NCBI GenBank assembly: GCA_001829315.1
Contig: MIAY01000014.1
Coordinates: 1 to 60,800, forward strand
DNA length: 60,800 nt
Direction: 5' to 3'
Source of the DNA: Spirochaetes bacterium GWE1_32_154
GTDB lineage: Bacteria > Spirochaetota > GWE2-31-10
Under the pieces are notes generated by a model. The model did not search any database. It saw nothing but the letters and a program-made list of their open reading frames with translations, and was not told where the DNA came from. Positions 51,001 to 58,953 of this stretch are shown here, piece after piece; the first letter of the stretch is position 1; the number at the start of each line of letters is the position of its first letter. A program made the position numbers and the translations under genes.

Positions 51001-53786
51001 GACTCTAAGGCAACAAGATAATTACTGTTATCTGAAAGTGTTGTTGTATCAATGGTAAATGTATAGTTAGACGGCGTACTTCCGGCTAATGTATCCGCCG
51101 GTTTTTCAAAAACCGGAATTCCTGCAATCATCGTAATCGAATTCGTATACACTTCCGATGTTCCGTCTTTTAAAAGTCGTAAGTGCAAACTCTTCAGTTT
51201 ATAATTATCATTCGCACTTCCTTTTAAAGAAATTGTCTGATTCTGAAGAAACTGTAAGTCATTAATATTACTTTCCGAAAGCCCTGCTAAACCTGCTAAT
51301 GTACTTTTTAATGTCGGTATCGCAATTGACAAACCGTCAGGAGCCGTTGTATCTGATACGATAAATATTCTGTCATATCCCTTATTACTCTGATCGTCAT
51401 ACGCGGTTATCTCAAAGTTCTTTTCACCTTCAGATAGTCCGGTAAACTCAGCACTCCAAGAAGCCCCGGAAAGCACTGCGTTCTTTACAAGTCCTGTTTC
51501 ATTACATTTCACTTCGACTTTCGTAATAACTCCGGTTACGCCATCCTTGCGTAAATCGCTTGCAGTCCCGGTTAATGTAACAGCATCTTTCACATAATCA
51601 CCGTTGGTATGCGATATCACATTCACCACAGGAATATTTCTATCGCCGGTTACACGGCGACTTTCCTTGGTTGAGTTTCCTTCGCTGTCAGTAACGGTTA
51701 AGGTAAATTCCTTTTCGGTATATCCGCCGACTTCTTCTATAGTAAACGCACGCTCGAAACTTCGCATATATCTATTTGTCGCAGAAACAAGTGTATTCTC
51801 TGCTGATAGACCACTACCCGGTGTTAAATCCCAACTTGAAGGACTTATAGATGCATTGTTTAATGTAATAGTTACCTTTGCAACATTCACATTATCATAT
51901 ACTTTGCCTGAAAAAGCAAATGTACTACCGACAAACTCATCGACTATAGGAGTGAGTATCTCTATCAAAGGAGAGTCCGAGTCCCCGATTAATGTCACAG
52001 TCGTTATTGACGGGGGATTTCCTTCATTATCAGTTGCACTAATCTCAAACTTTTTATTCGTATAACCACCTATTTCACTTACCGGCAGTAATATATTCCA
52101 GTTTTTCTCTGTTACAGAACCAGTCAGAATGACGTCTCCATTATCAGAAGTCCAGCTTTTATCACCTTCAACCCAGCGGACTGTTACTGATCTGACATTT
52201 GTATTATCCCGTGCCGTCCCCGATAGTACAAGGTTCGCCCCCGCCCCCATAAACGAACCATTTGCATGTGATGTTACAGCAATATCCGGAGCGGTATTAT
52301 CCCCGGTAAAAAACATACGCATCATAGTATAATTATTTTCATTATCATACACAATCCATGTTACTGTCTTATCAGTGTAGCCGGCGAGTTCAGCGATCTT
52401 TGTTGTATACGAGAAGTTCCGTATGTAAATCTTTTTTTCCTCATTATAAACCGGTTCTATTAATGAAGAAGTGATATCAAGTTCCTTGAGGAATGAGATT
52501 TTCGAAGACTCTGCTTTAAGTATAAGTTTAACCGGAAGTACATTATCCGTACAGTATCCGGCAAATGTTACATCCTCGCCAAGAAACTGATTATCGATAT
52601 GCGAAGTGACTATAACAACAGGATCGTTCTGATCGGCAACCATAAAACTCAATCCATCAGACTCTGCTTTCCCAATGCCGAAAGAATCAATACTCTGCAC
52701 ATATATCATGTATGAACCCGGAGATACAGGTGCATGACAGCTCCATGTATAAAGTCGCGGTTTATCAACTGATTTATCAATAACAACTACAACACTGTCA
52801 GGTTGTATATCTGATGTCGTATCTGCCACAAGCCAACCGGTGTATGGTCCGGGTTTAAGCCCTTCACGAATTATTTTTATATATATTTTTGATATTCCAT
52901 CATCATCAAACGAATTTCCCGAAATAACAGATTCAGGAGATATTTTATCACCTTCTTTTACCGAATTAAACACGACCCTCGGAATATCCATACCCTGATC
53001 TACATATATCCAGCCAAGAGTTTGTGTTTTGGAAATATTCTCATTTCCAGCCATATCCTGAGTTACCATTTTTATTTTGAATTTCCCCTCAGTTTCAGTA
53101 AGTTCTCGGGAATTTATTTTAAAAGTCCACATAAGAGGATTACCATCAGCAATTGTAGTATCAGGAATTATATCCTTATCTATCTGCACTTCTTTGACCG
53201 GTAAAGGATCAATATCATTAAAAATTTGCAACTTCGTAAATTGTAATGTAAAATTATCATCTATATACCCTTTAATGATAAAATTATTATTTATAAAATA
53301 ATCAATATTCAAAAAATCATTTCTATCAGGGAATATAGAAGAAAATGATTTTATTGAATCTTCTGTAAGTAATTGAGGTTCATTAATATGTACCGTTGGC
53401 AATTCAACATCAATAAATAAAAAAAGTCTGGTACTTTCATAATTTCCCGATTTATCAACAGCTGTAATTTCAAATGTTTTATCACCAAAACCTATTTGTT
53501 CAGAGATAAAATCAATTGACCAATTATCTTCACTAATAACTGCAGGATAGGATGTAGAACTACCTTTAATAAGTATATTCACGCTTTTAACCAAAACATT
53601 ATCAGTACATTTACCCGAAATTGTAAAACCCAAACCAACAAAATCCCCATTTAAATGAGAAGTTACAGAAATTTTTGGTCTTTCTGTATCAACTGCATTT
53701 CCAACACCCACAAAAGGATTTTGGGAACACCCCAAAAGCAAATAAGTAAAGAAAACGAAAACTAATAACTTGATACTTTTACACAT
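45018..53786 (-). CDS. Giant (2922-residue) surface lipoprotein with tandem Ig-like domains
   Basis: The signal peptide MCKSIKLLVFVFFTYLLLGC gives lipidated Cys20, so it is anchored in a membrane, probably the outer one and possibly surface-exposed. From about residue 35 come tandem Ig-like beta-sandwich units with a recurring opening (VTSHxNGxFxG...SGxxxDNxxV) and closing (GGYTxKxFxIxxxDxxGN). At least five adjacent copies are visible in the first 850 residues, with more diverged ones later (SPVSGITINGTERLSGSCSDAG). The last 500 residues change character to propeller-like strands (HIAYYDNNNGDLRYIYMP, PYIAYKGINRSGKIAWL, MPVSGYTNGGIEYI). No catalytic motif is recognised. Adhesion or a surface layer role is inference. 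Its G+C is higher than that of its neighbours through most of the gene, except the 5' end. Confidence 0.85.
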   Translation of the reverse strand: MCKSIKLLVFVFFTYLLLGCSQNPFVGVGNAVDTERPKISVTSHLNGDFVGLGFTISGKCTDNVLVKSVNILIKGSSTSYPAVISEDNWSIDFISEQIGFGDKTFEITAVDKSGNYESTRLFLFIDVELPTVHINEPQLLTEDSIKSFSSIFPDRNDFLNIDYFINNNFIIKGYIDDNFTLQFTKLQIFNDIDPLPVKEVQIDKDIIPDTTIADGNPLMWTFKINSRELTETEGKFKIKMVTQDMAGNENISKTQTLGWIYVDQGMDIPRVVFNSVKEGDKISPESVISGNSFDDDGISKIYIKIIREGLKPGPYTGWLVADTTSDIQPDSVVVVIDKSVDKPRLYTWSCHAPVSPGSYMIYVQSIDSFGIGKAESDGLSFMVADQNDPVVIVTSHIDNQFLGEDVTFAGYCTDNVLPVKLILKAESSKISFLKELDITSSLIEPVYNEEKKIYIRNFSYTTKIAELAGYTDKTVTWIVYDNENNYTMMRMFFTGDNTAPDIAVTSHANGSFMGAGANLVLSGTARDNTNVRSVTVRWVEGDKSWTSDNGDVILTGSVTEKNWNILLPVSEIGGYTNKKFEISATDNEGNPPSITTVTLIGDSDSPLIEILTPIVDEFVGSTFAFSGKVYDNVNVAKVTITLNNASISPSSWDLTPGSGLSAENTLVSATNRYMRSFERAFTIEEVGGYTEKEFTLTVTDSEGNSTKESRRVTGDRNIPVVNVISHTNGDYVKDAVTLTGTASDLRKDGVTGVITKVEVKCNETGLVKNAVLSGASWSAEFTGLSEGEKNFEITAYDDQSNKGYDRIFIVSDTTAPDGLSIAIPTLKSTLAGLAGLSESNINDLQFLQNQTISLKGSANDNYKLKSLHLRLLKDGTSEVYTNSITMIAGIPVFEKPADTLAGSTPSNYTFTIDTTTLSDNSNYLVALESFDFAGNSVITDTGYFRVQQSADTPKTDMSSVTNQAFPGYTAAGMCFDDDGVSRIYYYVGTATTPADYTAWSGYDTIANSPMIAPWQKKVPLTGSATGNYYFAILPIDKNGKPGTKTEKTINVSTSDNPYLAIGAITGDNVSGTYKDAVTIALDASGGGTKKVTIIKYRINTSIKDSGWVTYDPVDDETVSYSVGFNTADYSDANVRYINFEAYCINDKAPTPEESMRMTRTIVVDNDKPVVTITSPVSGITINGTERLSGSCSDAGSLVKSMYIGYFDETTTPDVSTEVAIDGNSMSTAIINKWLKMTPKTSWSHDFNSTIITGTSVSNYKLLVAAVDTLGNIGVAQQIININQDLDRPLGNVTNPGYTGSTVIPDISAMTMVSTGFLMTGTAEDDDGVKAVEVKIEQWNGTVWTTKLNWTTVTGTLNWTFKVTGLIAHDTNYYRVIPRITDYQVNAAYPTGRIEDGTPSYFIVASKQPIIEILSPSNEDPDKDIDSLTGFVLYDQFGSIVSNVKDDLYWDNISTNLDMYYIDSPRNKFGWNTLLKENTFSIFENGDADNNRSDYYRMIFKAKDSDAGHITLVEISYDGGSSWDAAYTDGNGSTFTVTDISKYAYKTNHENGYTWFFVNIETQYLPANSIIKIRATDNNSSPAPYETVATVMMNIDNTTPDVSVVAWGTNDPDVVNDDLSKTKPYIGGNASDNGSGIRYVNLYFWNNRNGPDDNPSYNAAGIGTLTASVISGTHKVTIPDDLGSSLTDTSAVFGSPFPVPDGDDTPDYWTKAYMYTPSNWKVDDIYDWNYDKNSEKYYGLKTKYTVNPTDGKKLLCVEAIDNAGNKSYTFKEVMFAEFPPVINIAQTLIKWKAKENTADSATENSSSLTAPDTRLSIGNKLTMSGRNADSKAGDSAPGINRVLVVLYSDDGDSDLTDETIQATWSVTGGTGTGTGNYDWTLGEKSLIGFAGNYYLIVETRDITGVITTAYQKLFIDNAIPVVAVTKPAAAKKVAGDFRVYGTANDGSGSGLEGTTPVTVEVLNGASVVKTDTIGVTAGNWENWWLNTASYTFDSVRVTAIDKAKNKSVTTVSVVKDTQPPVYNSFSATGGVTIAQGSGLNYATFTGLYPKVSSAGEIFLMRNNGSNQIAFATDIYDTDGFSDADLYISGSKQSDGGVIAETTQSYSTSVHANTVGGTNTFTSLTDGEYEYRSLVKQDADAIEINLKKYFIVDNQRPHVWLEKLKDTDFVTATVAKGHVDTGLTANGTADDVSGVVKFYVNAFDNYLLKEIRVQCTTLSGISTWKTLATRSAAGVWTFSDYNGGTANNIDDTGYWAAFEESKSLASDADKLRLRLEINTAQVTNVARLANTLEFSAIDWAGNEVDLATYSDEQATTPVFSAASPNSGYQKSVRKMLDVVPYITEITTSLTAAFAKDFARSASGKYPVLIDTINATYEQVTVNGFNLNPVISGGASGDVRISKDIDAYNAGKVGTGLAFNTLAANKTSFKTIVQTAGSGYLSVFTNGIPSINNINAERVSNSENSSAHLTVYDDRYLSVWNINKLRQTVALANNAVYPSMKMNSNNPAFAYANNAGGWGIALYYDGTTEKKVYENWDLFTYTSIGFNSSGNHGILYDINVVNGNNGDNNSGDKGGLLTSFYYDVPGTGWNSWSYRFNDNQLWLDNLSHPTVTSVLDRYQHPDMYMNGTTDTTKVFVSFYDKLENRIIFRTFNVGTNAVIDDVTGGRINNAGTALYTNLAQYEEDGTFPEYDDTDLRFAANNNSGKTPPGQQIIESTYTGNFSAVASTTDGNTAMIVYYDASGTGGLRFKYNTTPVNSGTWVSHKNSSGTDTVLDSGYGGEFVDMAVDSQNHIHIAYYDNNNGDLRYIYMPAYDSNSSQVEKYLVDSYFDVGDKITVTVNTSDVPYIAYKGINRSGKIAWLNGSRGHGTDSSGKFTGTWECQTLPTIINDSDSNRFNIGIGTDGMPVSGYTNGGIEYIRLLPELSN

Positions 53787-53913
53787 TTTTCAATCCTTTT
53801 TTTTATATTTTACCCGAATATATTTTAACCGATATAATTCATAAATCAAGTAATTTTTAATTTTTTCTATATTTTGAGGTTTTTATATAATTTAAAGTAA
53901 AACAGATCATCGA

Positions 53914-53958
53914 GGCTCTTGCAGGATTTGAGATAAAAAGTATTTTTGTAAGAAGCTC
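53914..53958. repeat. Dispersed palindromic repeat, inverted unit
   Basis: Read on the minus strand it is GAGCTTCTTACAAAAATAC, then TTTTTATCTCAAATCC, then TGCAAGAGCC, matching the copy at 40987-41034 in order. It lies between the divergent giant lipoprotein gene and asd, so it is not a terminator. The rest of 53787-54059 holds the asd promoter and no other feature I can see. Confidence 0.75.
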
Positions 53959-53998
53959 TATTCATTTGATTTTCAATATGTCATTTTAATAAATATCA

Positions 53999-54027
53999 TT
54001 GATAAAAATACAATAATATACTATAAA
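53999..54027 (+). promoter_or_regulatory. Predicted sigma70-type promoter of asd-lysA
   Basis: TTGATA (53999-54004) and TATAAA (54022-54027) are separated by 17 bp. The asd ATG follows after about 30 nt with a CGGAG ribosome binding site. Confidence 0.62.
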
Positions 54028-54059
54028 TAAAAAAAATATTTCTTATACCGGAGTTCAAT

Positions 54060-55106
54060 ATGAGTAAAATAAAAGTTGGTGTATTAGGTGCTACAGGAAC
54101 TGTTGGTCAAAAATTTATAACAATCCTAAAAGATCACCCTTTCTTCGAGTTAACTGATTTAGTTGCTTCTGACAGAAGCAAAGGCAAAACATATAAAGAA
54201 GCTACTTCATGGAAACAGGATTCTGATATACCTGAAAAAATCGCATCTATGACAGTAAAAACTTATCAGGATCAACTTGAGGCTAAATTATTCTTCTCAG
54301 GGCTTGACTCATCAGTTGCCGGTGAAGTAGAAACATATCTTGCAGAAAAAGGTTGTGGTATTATATCAAATTCTAAAAACCATAGAATGGATGATAATGT
54401 TCCAATCGCGATTCCTGAAATTAATAGTGAACATCTTAATTTAATTAATGATCAGAAAACAAAAGGTTTTATAGTTACCAATTCAAATTGCTCAACTATG
54501 TTTCTTGCAATAGCTCTTGCTCCGCTTCATAAAAAATTTATAATTGAAAAATTAATTGTTTCAACTATGCAGGCAGTCAGTGGTGCCGGATACCCCGGTG
54601 TACCATCACTTGATATACTTGGAAATGTTGTTCCATATATTGGTGATGAAGAGGAAAAAGTTGAAACAGAATTAAATAAAATGTTAGGTGAATATAAAAA
54701 CGGTAAAATCATCAACGCAGACTTTATAGTAAGTGCTCATTGTAATAGAGTTCCAGTCATTGATGGACATACAGAAACATTAAGTATTAAATTTAAAAAT
54801 AAACCATCAGTTGCAGATGTAAAAAAGACACTGCAGGATTTTAGAGCAGAAAGTCAGAATCTTGATTTACCGATGTCGCCTGAAAAAGTTATTCGAGTAT
54901 TAGAAGAAGATAACAGACCGCAACCAAGACTTGATGCAAATAAAGATAAAGGTATGAGTACATTTGTAGGCAGAATTAGAGAATGTAAAATATTCGATAT
55001 AAAGATGGTTGTTATGGGACACAATACTATTCGAGGTGCTGCCGGCGCGGCTGTTTTAAATGCAGAATATATGTATAAAAAAGGTTTGCTCAGTAAATTA
55101 AATTAA
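54060..55106 (+). CDS. asd: Aspartate-semialdehyde dehydrogenase
   Basis: Reduces aspartyl phosphate to aspartate semialdehyde with NADPH, the branch point to lysine/diaminopimelate, threonine and methionine. The 348-residue protein has the NADP motif GATGTVGQ at 10-17 and the catalytic C144 in TNSNCSTM. MQAVSGAGYPGVPSLDILGNVVPYI and SAHCNRVPVIDGHTE are typical of the archaeal/fungal-type branch. It is followed by a terminator and then lysA, consistent with diaminopimelate and lysine synthesis. Confidence 0.95.
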   Translation: MSKIKVGVLGATGTVGQKFITILKDHPFFELTDLVASDRSKGKTYKEATSWKQDSDIPEKIASMTVKTYQDQLEAKLFFSGLDSSVAGEVETYLAEKGCGIISNSKNHRMDDNVPIAIPEINSEHLNLINDQKTKGFIVTNSNCSTMFLAIALAPLHKKFIIEKLIVSTMQAVSGAGYPGVPSLDILGNVVPYIGDEEEKVETELNKMLGEYKNGKIINADFIVSAHCNRVPVIDGHTETLSIKFKNKPSVADVKKTLQDFRAESQNLDLPMSPEKVIRVLEEDNRPQPRLDANKDKGMSTFVGRIRECKIFDIKMVVMGHNTIRGAAGAAVLNAEYMYKKGLLSKLN

Positions 55107-55111
55107 TATCC

Positions 55112-55139
55112 AAGCCGTGTTTTTTCACGGCTTTTTTTT
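55112..55139 (+). terminator. Rho-independent terminator or attenuator between asd and lysA
   Basis: AAGCCGTG and CACGGCTT form an 8-bp stem around TTTTTT, followed by a T-run. It lies between asd and lysA, so some read-through or a separate lysA promoter is needed. Confidence 0.85.
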
Positions 55140-55158
55140 AACAAAAAGGGAGAATAAA

Positions 55159-56400
55159 ATGATAGAAAAAAAAGTGCCATTTACACTGCAACAGATAAAT
55201 GAATTAACAAAAAAATATCCTACTCCATTTTATATTTATGATGAAAAAGCAATTGTAGAAAATGTTCAAAAATTTATTAAAGCATTTTCATGGGCACCTG
55301 ATTTTAAAAATTATTTTGCAGTTAAAGCAAATCCCAATCCGCAAATTGTTAAACTTTTAAAAAATCAAGGTTTGGGTGCAGATTGCAGTTCATTAGCTGA
55401 ATTATTAATTTCAGAAAAAATTGGAATAACGGGTGAAAATATTATGTTCACTTCAAATGACACCCCTGCAAATGAATTTGTAAAAGCTAAAGAACTTGGG
55501 GCAATAATAAATCTCGATGATATATCACACATTGATTTTCTTGAAAAAAGTGCCGGCATTCCTGAATTAGTTTGTTTTCGATACAATCCTGGTCCATTAC
55601 GAGCAGGAAATGCATTAATCGGTAATCCTGAAGAAGCTAAATACGGGTTTACCCGTGATCAACTTTTTGAAGGATATGACATTTTGAAGAAAAAAGGTGT
55701 AAAAAGATTTGGACTTCACACTATGGTTGCATCAAATGAATTAAATCCTGAGTATTTCATCGAAACAGGTAGAATGCTTTTTGAATTGGCCGTTGAAATA
55801 AAAAACAAACTAAATATCAAACTTGAATTTGTCAATTTAGGAGGCGGAATTGGTATACCATATAAACCGGAACAAGTCGCAGTTGACCTGGAAAAAGTTT
55901 CAAACGGAATACAAGCACACTACAATAATTATATCAAAACTAATAATCTTGACCCTTTAAAGATATTCTTTGAATGTGGTAGAGTAATTCTAGGCCCTTA
56001 TGGATATTTGGTCTCCAGAGTTTTACATAAAAAAAATACATACAAAAACTATATCGGTTTAGATAGCTGTATGGCAAATCTTATGAGACCGGCTTTGTAT
56101 GGTGCTTATCATCACATTACGGTTTTAGGAAAAGATACCAACCCATTAACTAATAAATATGATGTAACAGGTTCATTATGTGAGAATAATGATAAATTTG
56201 CAGTTGATAGAATATTACCCGAAATTGAAATAAATGACACTATAGTTATTCACGATGCCGGAGCTCATGGTTATGCCATGGGATTCAACTACAACGGGAA
56301 GTTAAGAAGTGCCGAATTCCTCATGAACAAAGAGGGCAATTTTCAAATCATCAGAAGGGCAGAAACCATGGAAGATTACTTTTCCACTATGATATTTTGA
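55159..56400 (+). CDS. lysA: Diaminopimelate decarboxylase
   Basis: A fold III pyridoxal-phosphate enzyme that makes L-lysine from meso-diaminopimelate. I start at 55159 (MIEKKVPFTL) behind AAGGGAG; a longer frame from 55117 would begin inside the terminator. The PLP lysine is K56 in YFAVKANPN. Other signatures are NLGGGIGIPY, ECGRVILGPYGYLV and the substrate-site block LCENNDKF, which stands in place of the usual CESGD, so specificity within the family is slightly uncertain. HDAGAHGYAMGFNYNG supplies the conserved active-site tyrosine region. The length of 413 is normal. Confidence 0.9.
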   Translation: MIEKKVPFTLQQINELTKKYPTPFYIYDEKAIVENVQKFIKAFSWAPDFKNYFAVKANPNPQIVKLLKNQGLGADCSSLAELLISEKIGITGENIMFTSNDTPANEFVKAKELGAIINLDDISHIDFLEKSAGIPELVCFRYNPGPLRAGNALIGNPEEAKYGFTRDQLFEGYDILKKKGVKRFGLHTMVASNELNPEYFIETGRMLFELAVEIKNKLNIKLEFVNLGGGIGIPYKPEQVAVDLEKVSNGIQAHYNNYIKTNNLDPLKIFFECGRVILGPYGYLVSRVLHKKNTYKNYIGLDSCMANLMRPALYGAYHHITVLGKDTNPLTNKYDVTGSLCENNDKFAVDRILPEIEINDTIVIHDAGAHGYAMGFNYNGKLRSAEFLMNKEGNFQIIRRAETMEDYFSTMIF

Positions 56401-56401
56401 C

Positions 56402-56436
56402 AAAAAACAGGGATAATTGCTTATCCCTGTTTTTTA
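56402..56436. terminator. Bidirectional Rho-independent terminator
   Basis: AAAAAACAGGGATAA and its exact complement flank TTGC. With A- and T-runs on either side it serves lysA on the plus strand and the convergent orphan gene on the minus strand. Confidence 0.88.
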
Positions 56437-56453
56437 TTATCCTGTACCTTATT

Positions 56454-57017
56454 TTAACTAATTAAATTTGCAGAAATAAAAATATGATTACTATAATCTA
56501 AAACTATTGTTTCATTTAATAATGTATAACCATTACTAAACAACTCAATAGCAAGTCTATTTTTTGATTGGAAATAATTCTCTTTCAATAAATCATTTAA
56601 TAGAATCTCCTGTCGCAATATAGTTCGTTTTACTATTTCAATAAAATTAAAATTAAGATTAGATTCTTCAAAAACGACACGATTAAAAGACAGCATACTA
56701 AATACAATTTTAAGGAATAATCCTTTTCCAATCCATTTTCCGATTTCATGAAAATCAGGATCTATGGATAATTCCAACCCCAATTCATGTTTTACTTTCC
56801 AGAACCATTTTTTAAACAATTCTGAATTTTCATATTTAATAATCATACTCGGAGCAATAGTTAAACCAAACTCACTCACCATATATGCATATATTTCAGC
56901 AAAAAGCATTAAAACCTTACTGCCATGTTCTTCAGCAAGATCTCCATATAATTGACTACAGTAACAGATATCTGTTTGACACTTATAATATTGTAATAAA
57001 TCACCATTATCTTTCAT
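56454..57017 (-). CDS. Hypothetical protein (187 residues)
   Basis: I do not recognise this protein. It is predicted cytoplasmic, without signal peptide or membrane helix, and mainly alpha-helical. The N-terminus carries a short cysteine cluster (YYKCQTDICYCSQLY). The middle contains W-rich helices (LFKKWFWKVKHELGLEL; HEIGKWIGKGLF) and the C-terminal 40 residues are strand-like. It is convergent with lysA and stands alone, separated from ptsI by about 160 bp of AT-rich DNA. Codon use is AT-rich like its neighbours. Confidence 0.6.
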   Translation of the reverse strand: MKDNGDLLQYYKCQTDICYCSQLYGDLAEEHGSKVLMLFAEIYAYMVSEFGLTIAPSMIIKYENSELFKKWFWKVKHELGLELSIDPDFHEIGKWIGKGLFLKIVFSMLSFNRVVFEESNLNFNFIEIVKRTILRQEILLNDLLKENYFQSKNRLAIELFSNGYTLLNETIVLDYSNHIFISANLIS

Positions 57018-57209
57018 ACTATATCACCATAAAAAATCAATAATTAATTAGAAAAATTATTAGAATAAAAATACATCTTTTAAATATAAAAATCAACCAT
57101 TTAAAACACAATATTTGTAAAATTGTTTTATTTTTAAAATAATGAAAATCTAATTGCTTGCATAAAATTCAATTTAATGATAAAATGTAAAAAAAATATG
57201 GGTTGTTAC

Positions 57210-58949
57210 ATGGAAATATATCAAGGTTTGGCTGCTTCTCCCGGAATAGCAATTGGAGAAGTCTTTATTTATAATCAAAAACTTCATATACCGAATTTTT
57301 CAATATCTGATTATCAGGTTGAATTTGAAATTGATAGATTTTACAATGCTCTTCGAAAGACGAAAGAAGAGTATTTAAAACTACAACAAAAATTAATTGA
57401 AGAAATGAGTGAAGATCAGGGAAAGATTCTTGAAGCCCACATATTAATGACTGAAGATAAAGCATTAATACAGGAAGTAGTTGATAAATTAAGAGCAGAA
57501 AAGAAAAATCTTGAGTCGATTATTTTTAACGTTGTTGATACTTTATCTAAAAAGTTTTTGCAAATGGAAGATGAGTATTTTAGAGACAGAGCAATTGATA
57601 TTATAGATTTCGGTAAAAAAATCATTCAAATATTACTTTCTCAAAAAAACATATCACTTTCTGATATTAATAAAAACGTTATTATTATATCAACTGATTT
57701 ATCTGTTAGTGATACTGCAAGTATGAATAAAACTCATGTTTTAGGTTTTGTTAGTGAACTTGGAGGAAAAACATCCCATTCTGCTATTATTGCACGTTCT
57801 CTTGGAATACCGGCTATACTTGGTATTAAAGACATTACTCATCAATCATCTATTGGTTATTTATGTATCATTGATGGTTATTCCGGAACTTTTATATTAA
57901 ATCCTGATAATGAAACCATTGAAAAATATCGTGTTCTTAAACAAAAGTATGAAGAAAAAGAAAGTGAATTCCTTTTATTAAGGGAATTACCATCGATTAC
58001 TTTAGATAATAAAAAAATACTGTTAAAAGCTAATATTGAAATACCGGAACAGGAAATCGAATCTGTTCAAAAATACGGTGCAGAAGGAGTCGGGCTTTAC
58101 AGATCAGAATTTCTTTACTTATCCAAAAAAAGAAAAGTATTGCCAACTGAAGAACAACAATTTTCAGCATATAAATTTATTCTTGAGAAATTCCCTAATG
58201 ATATTGTTACTATAAGAACTCTCGATCTTGGGGGAGATAAAGTATTAGAAGATTTATATTCAAAGGAGCCAAATCCTAACCTTGGATGGAGAGCGATTCG
58301 TTTTTGCCTGGCAAATCCTGAAATATTTAAAACTCAATTAAGAGCATTATATAGATCTTCTGTGTATGGAAATCTTCAAATAATGTTGCCAATGATTTCA
58401 AATATTGATGAAATTGAAAAAACAAAAACGTTGATTAAAGAAGTAATATCTGAACTACAAAATGACAAACTTCCATATAAAGAAAATATTCCTTTGGGGA
58501 TTATGATTGAAACCCCAGCAGCCGCGTTACTTTCTGATGAATTAGGTAAAATTGTTGATTTTTTCAGCATAGGTTCAAATGATTTAATTCAATATGTATT
58601 AGCATGCGATAGAGGTAATGAAAAAATCGCCTATTTATACGAACCTCTCCATCCGGCAATTTTAAAATTGATTAAATTAACAATTGATAATGCACATAAA
58701 AATAATATTAAAGTCAGTATTTGTGGAGAAATGGGAGCTGATGTTTTAAACGCATTAGTATTAATTGGTCTTGGTATTGATGAAATATCTTTATCACCAA
58801 TAAAATTATTAGAAATCAAAAAAATGATAAGAAATATTAACTATTCTGAAATAAAAAAAATAGCTGAACAAACACTAGGAATGTCTAACCAAAAAAGTGT
58901 AATCGAATTAATTTCAAATTGGACAAATAATAACTTAAAAAAAGAGTAA
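57210..58949 (+). CDS. ptsI: Phosphoenolpyruvate-protein phosphotransferase (PTS enzyme I)
   Basis: Transfers phosphate from PEP to HPr. I prefer the ATG at 57210 (MEIYQGLAASPGIAIGEVF): it gives the usual N-terminus, a length of 579, and places the active-site histidine at H190 (GGKTSHSAIIARSLGIP), where the family has H189. The frame is open from an ATG at 57177, but neither start has a strong Shine-Dalgarno. The PEP-binding barrel shows GVGLYRSEFLYL, RTLDLGGDK, MLPMISNIDEI, GSNDLIQYVLACDRGN and the C-terminal cysteine in SICGEMGAD. No PTS permease is nearby, so a regulatory PTS is possible. der follows 4 bp later. Confidence 0.93.
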   Translation: MEIYQGLAASPGIAIGEVFIYNQKLHIPNFSISDYQVEFEIDRFYNALRKTKEEYLKLQQKLIEEMSEDQGKILEAHILMTEDKALIQEVVDKLRAEKKNLESIIFNVVDTLSKKFLQMEDEYFRDRAIDIIDFGKKIIQILLSQKNISLSDINKNVIIISTDLSVSDTASMNKTHVLGFVSELGGKTSHSAIIARSLGIPAILGIKDITHQSSIGYLCIIDGYSGTFILNPDNETIEKYRVLKQKYEEKESEFLLLRELPSITLDNKKILLKANIEIPEQEIESVQKYGAEGVGLYRSEFLYLSKKRKVLPTEEQQFSAYKFILEKFPNDIVTIRTLDLGGDKVLEDLYSKEPNPNLGWRAIRFCLANPEIFKTQLRALYRSSVYGNLQIMLPMISNIDEIEKTKTLIKEVISELQNDKLPYKENIPLGIMIETPAAALLSDELGKIVDFFSIGSNDLIQYVLACDRGNEKIAYLYEPLHPAILKLIKLTIDNAHKNNIKVSICGEMGADVLNALVLIGLGIDEISLSPIKLLEIKKMIRNINYSEIKKIAEQTLGMSNQKSVIELISNWTNNNLKKE

Positions 58950-58953
58950 TCAA

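Noticed and set aside
45347-52332. Numerous plus-strand open frames opposite the giant lipoprotein gene
   Set aside because: Low-complexity antisense shadows favoured by the gene's composition; no ribosome sites or recognisable domains.
55117-55158. Longer N-terminus for LysA
   Set aside because: It would start inside the asd terminator; AAGGGAG precedes the ATG at 55159.
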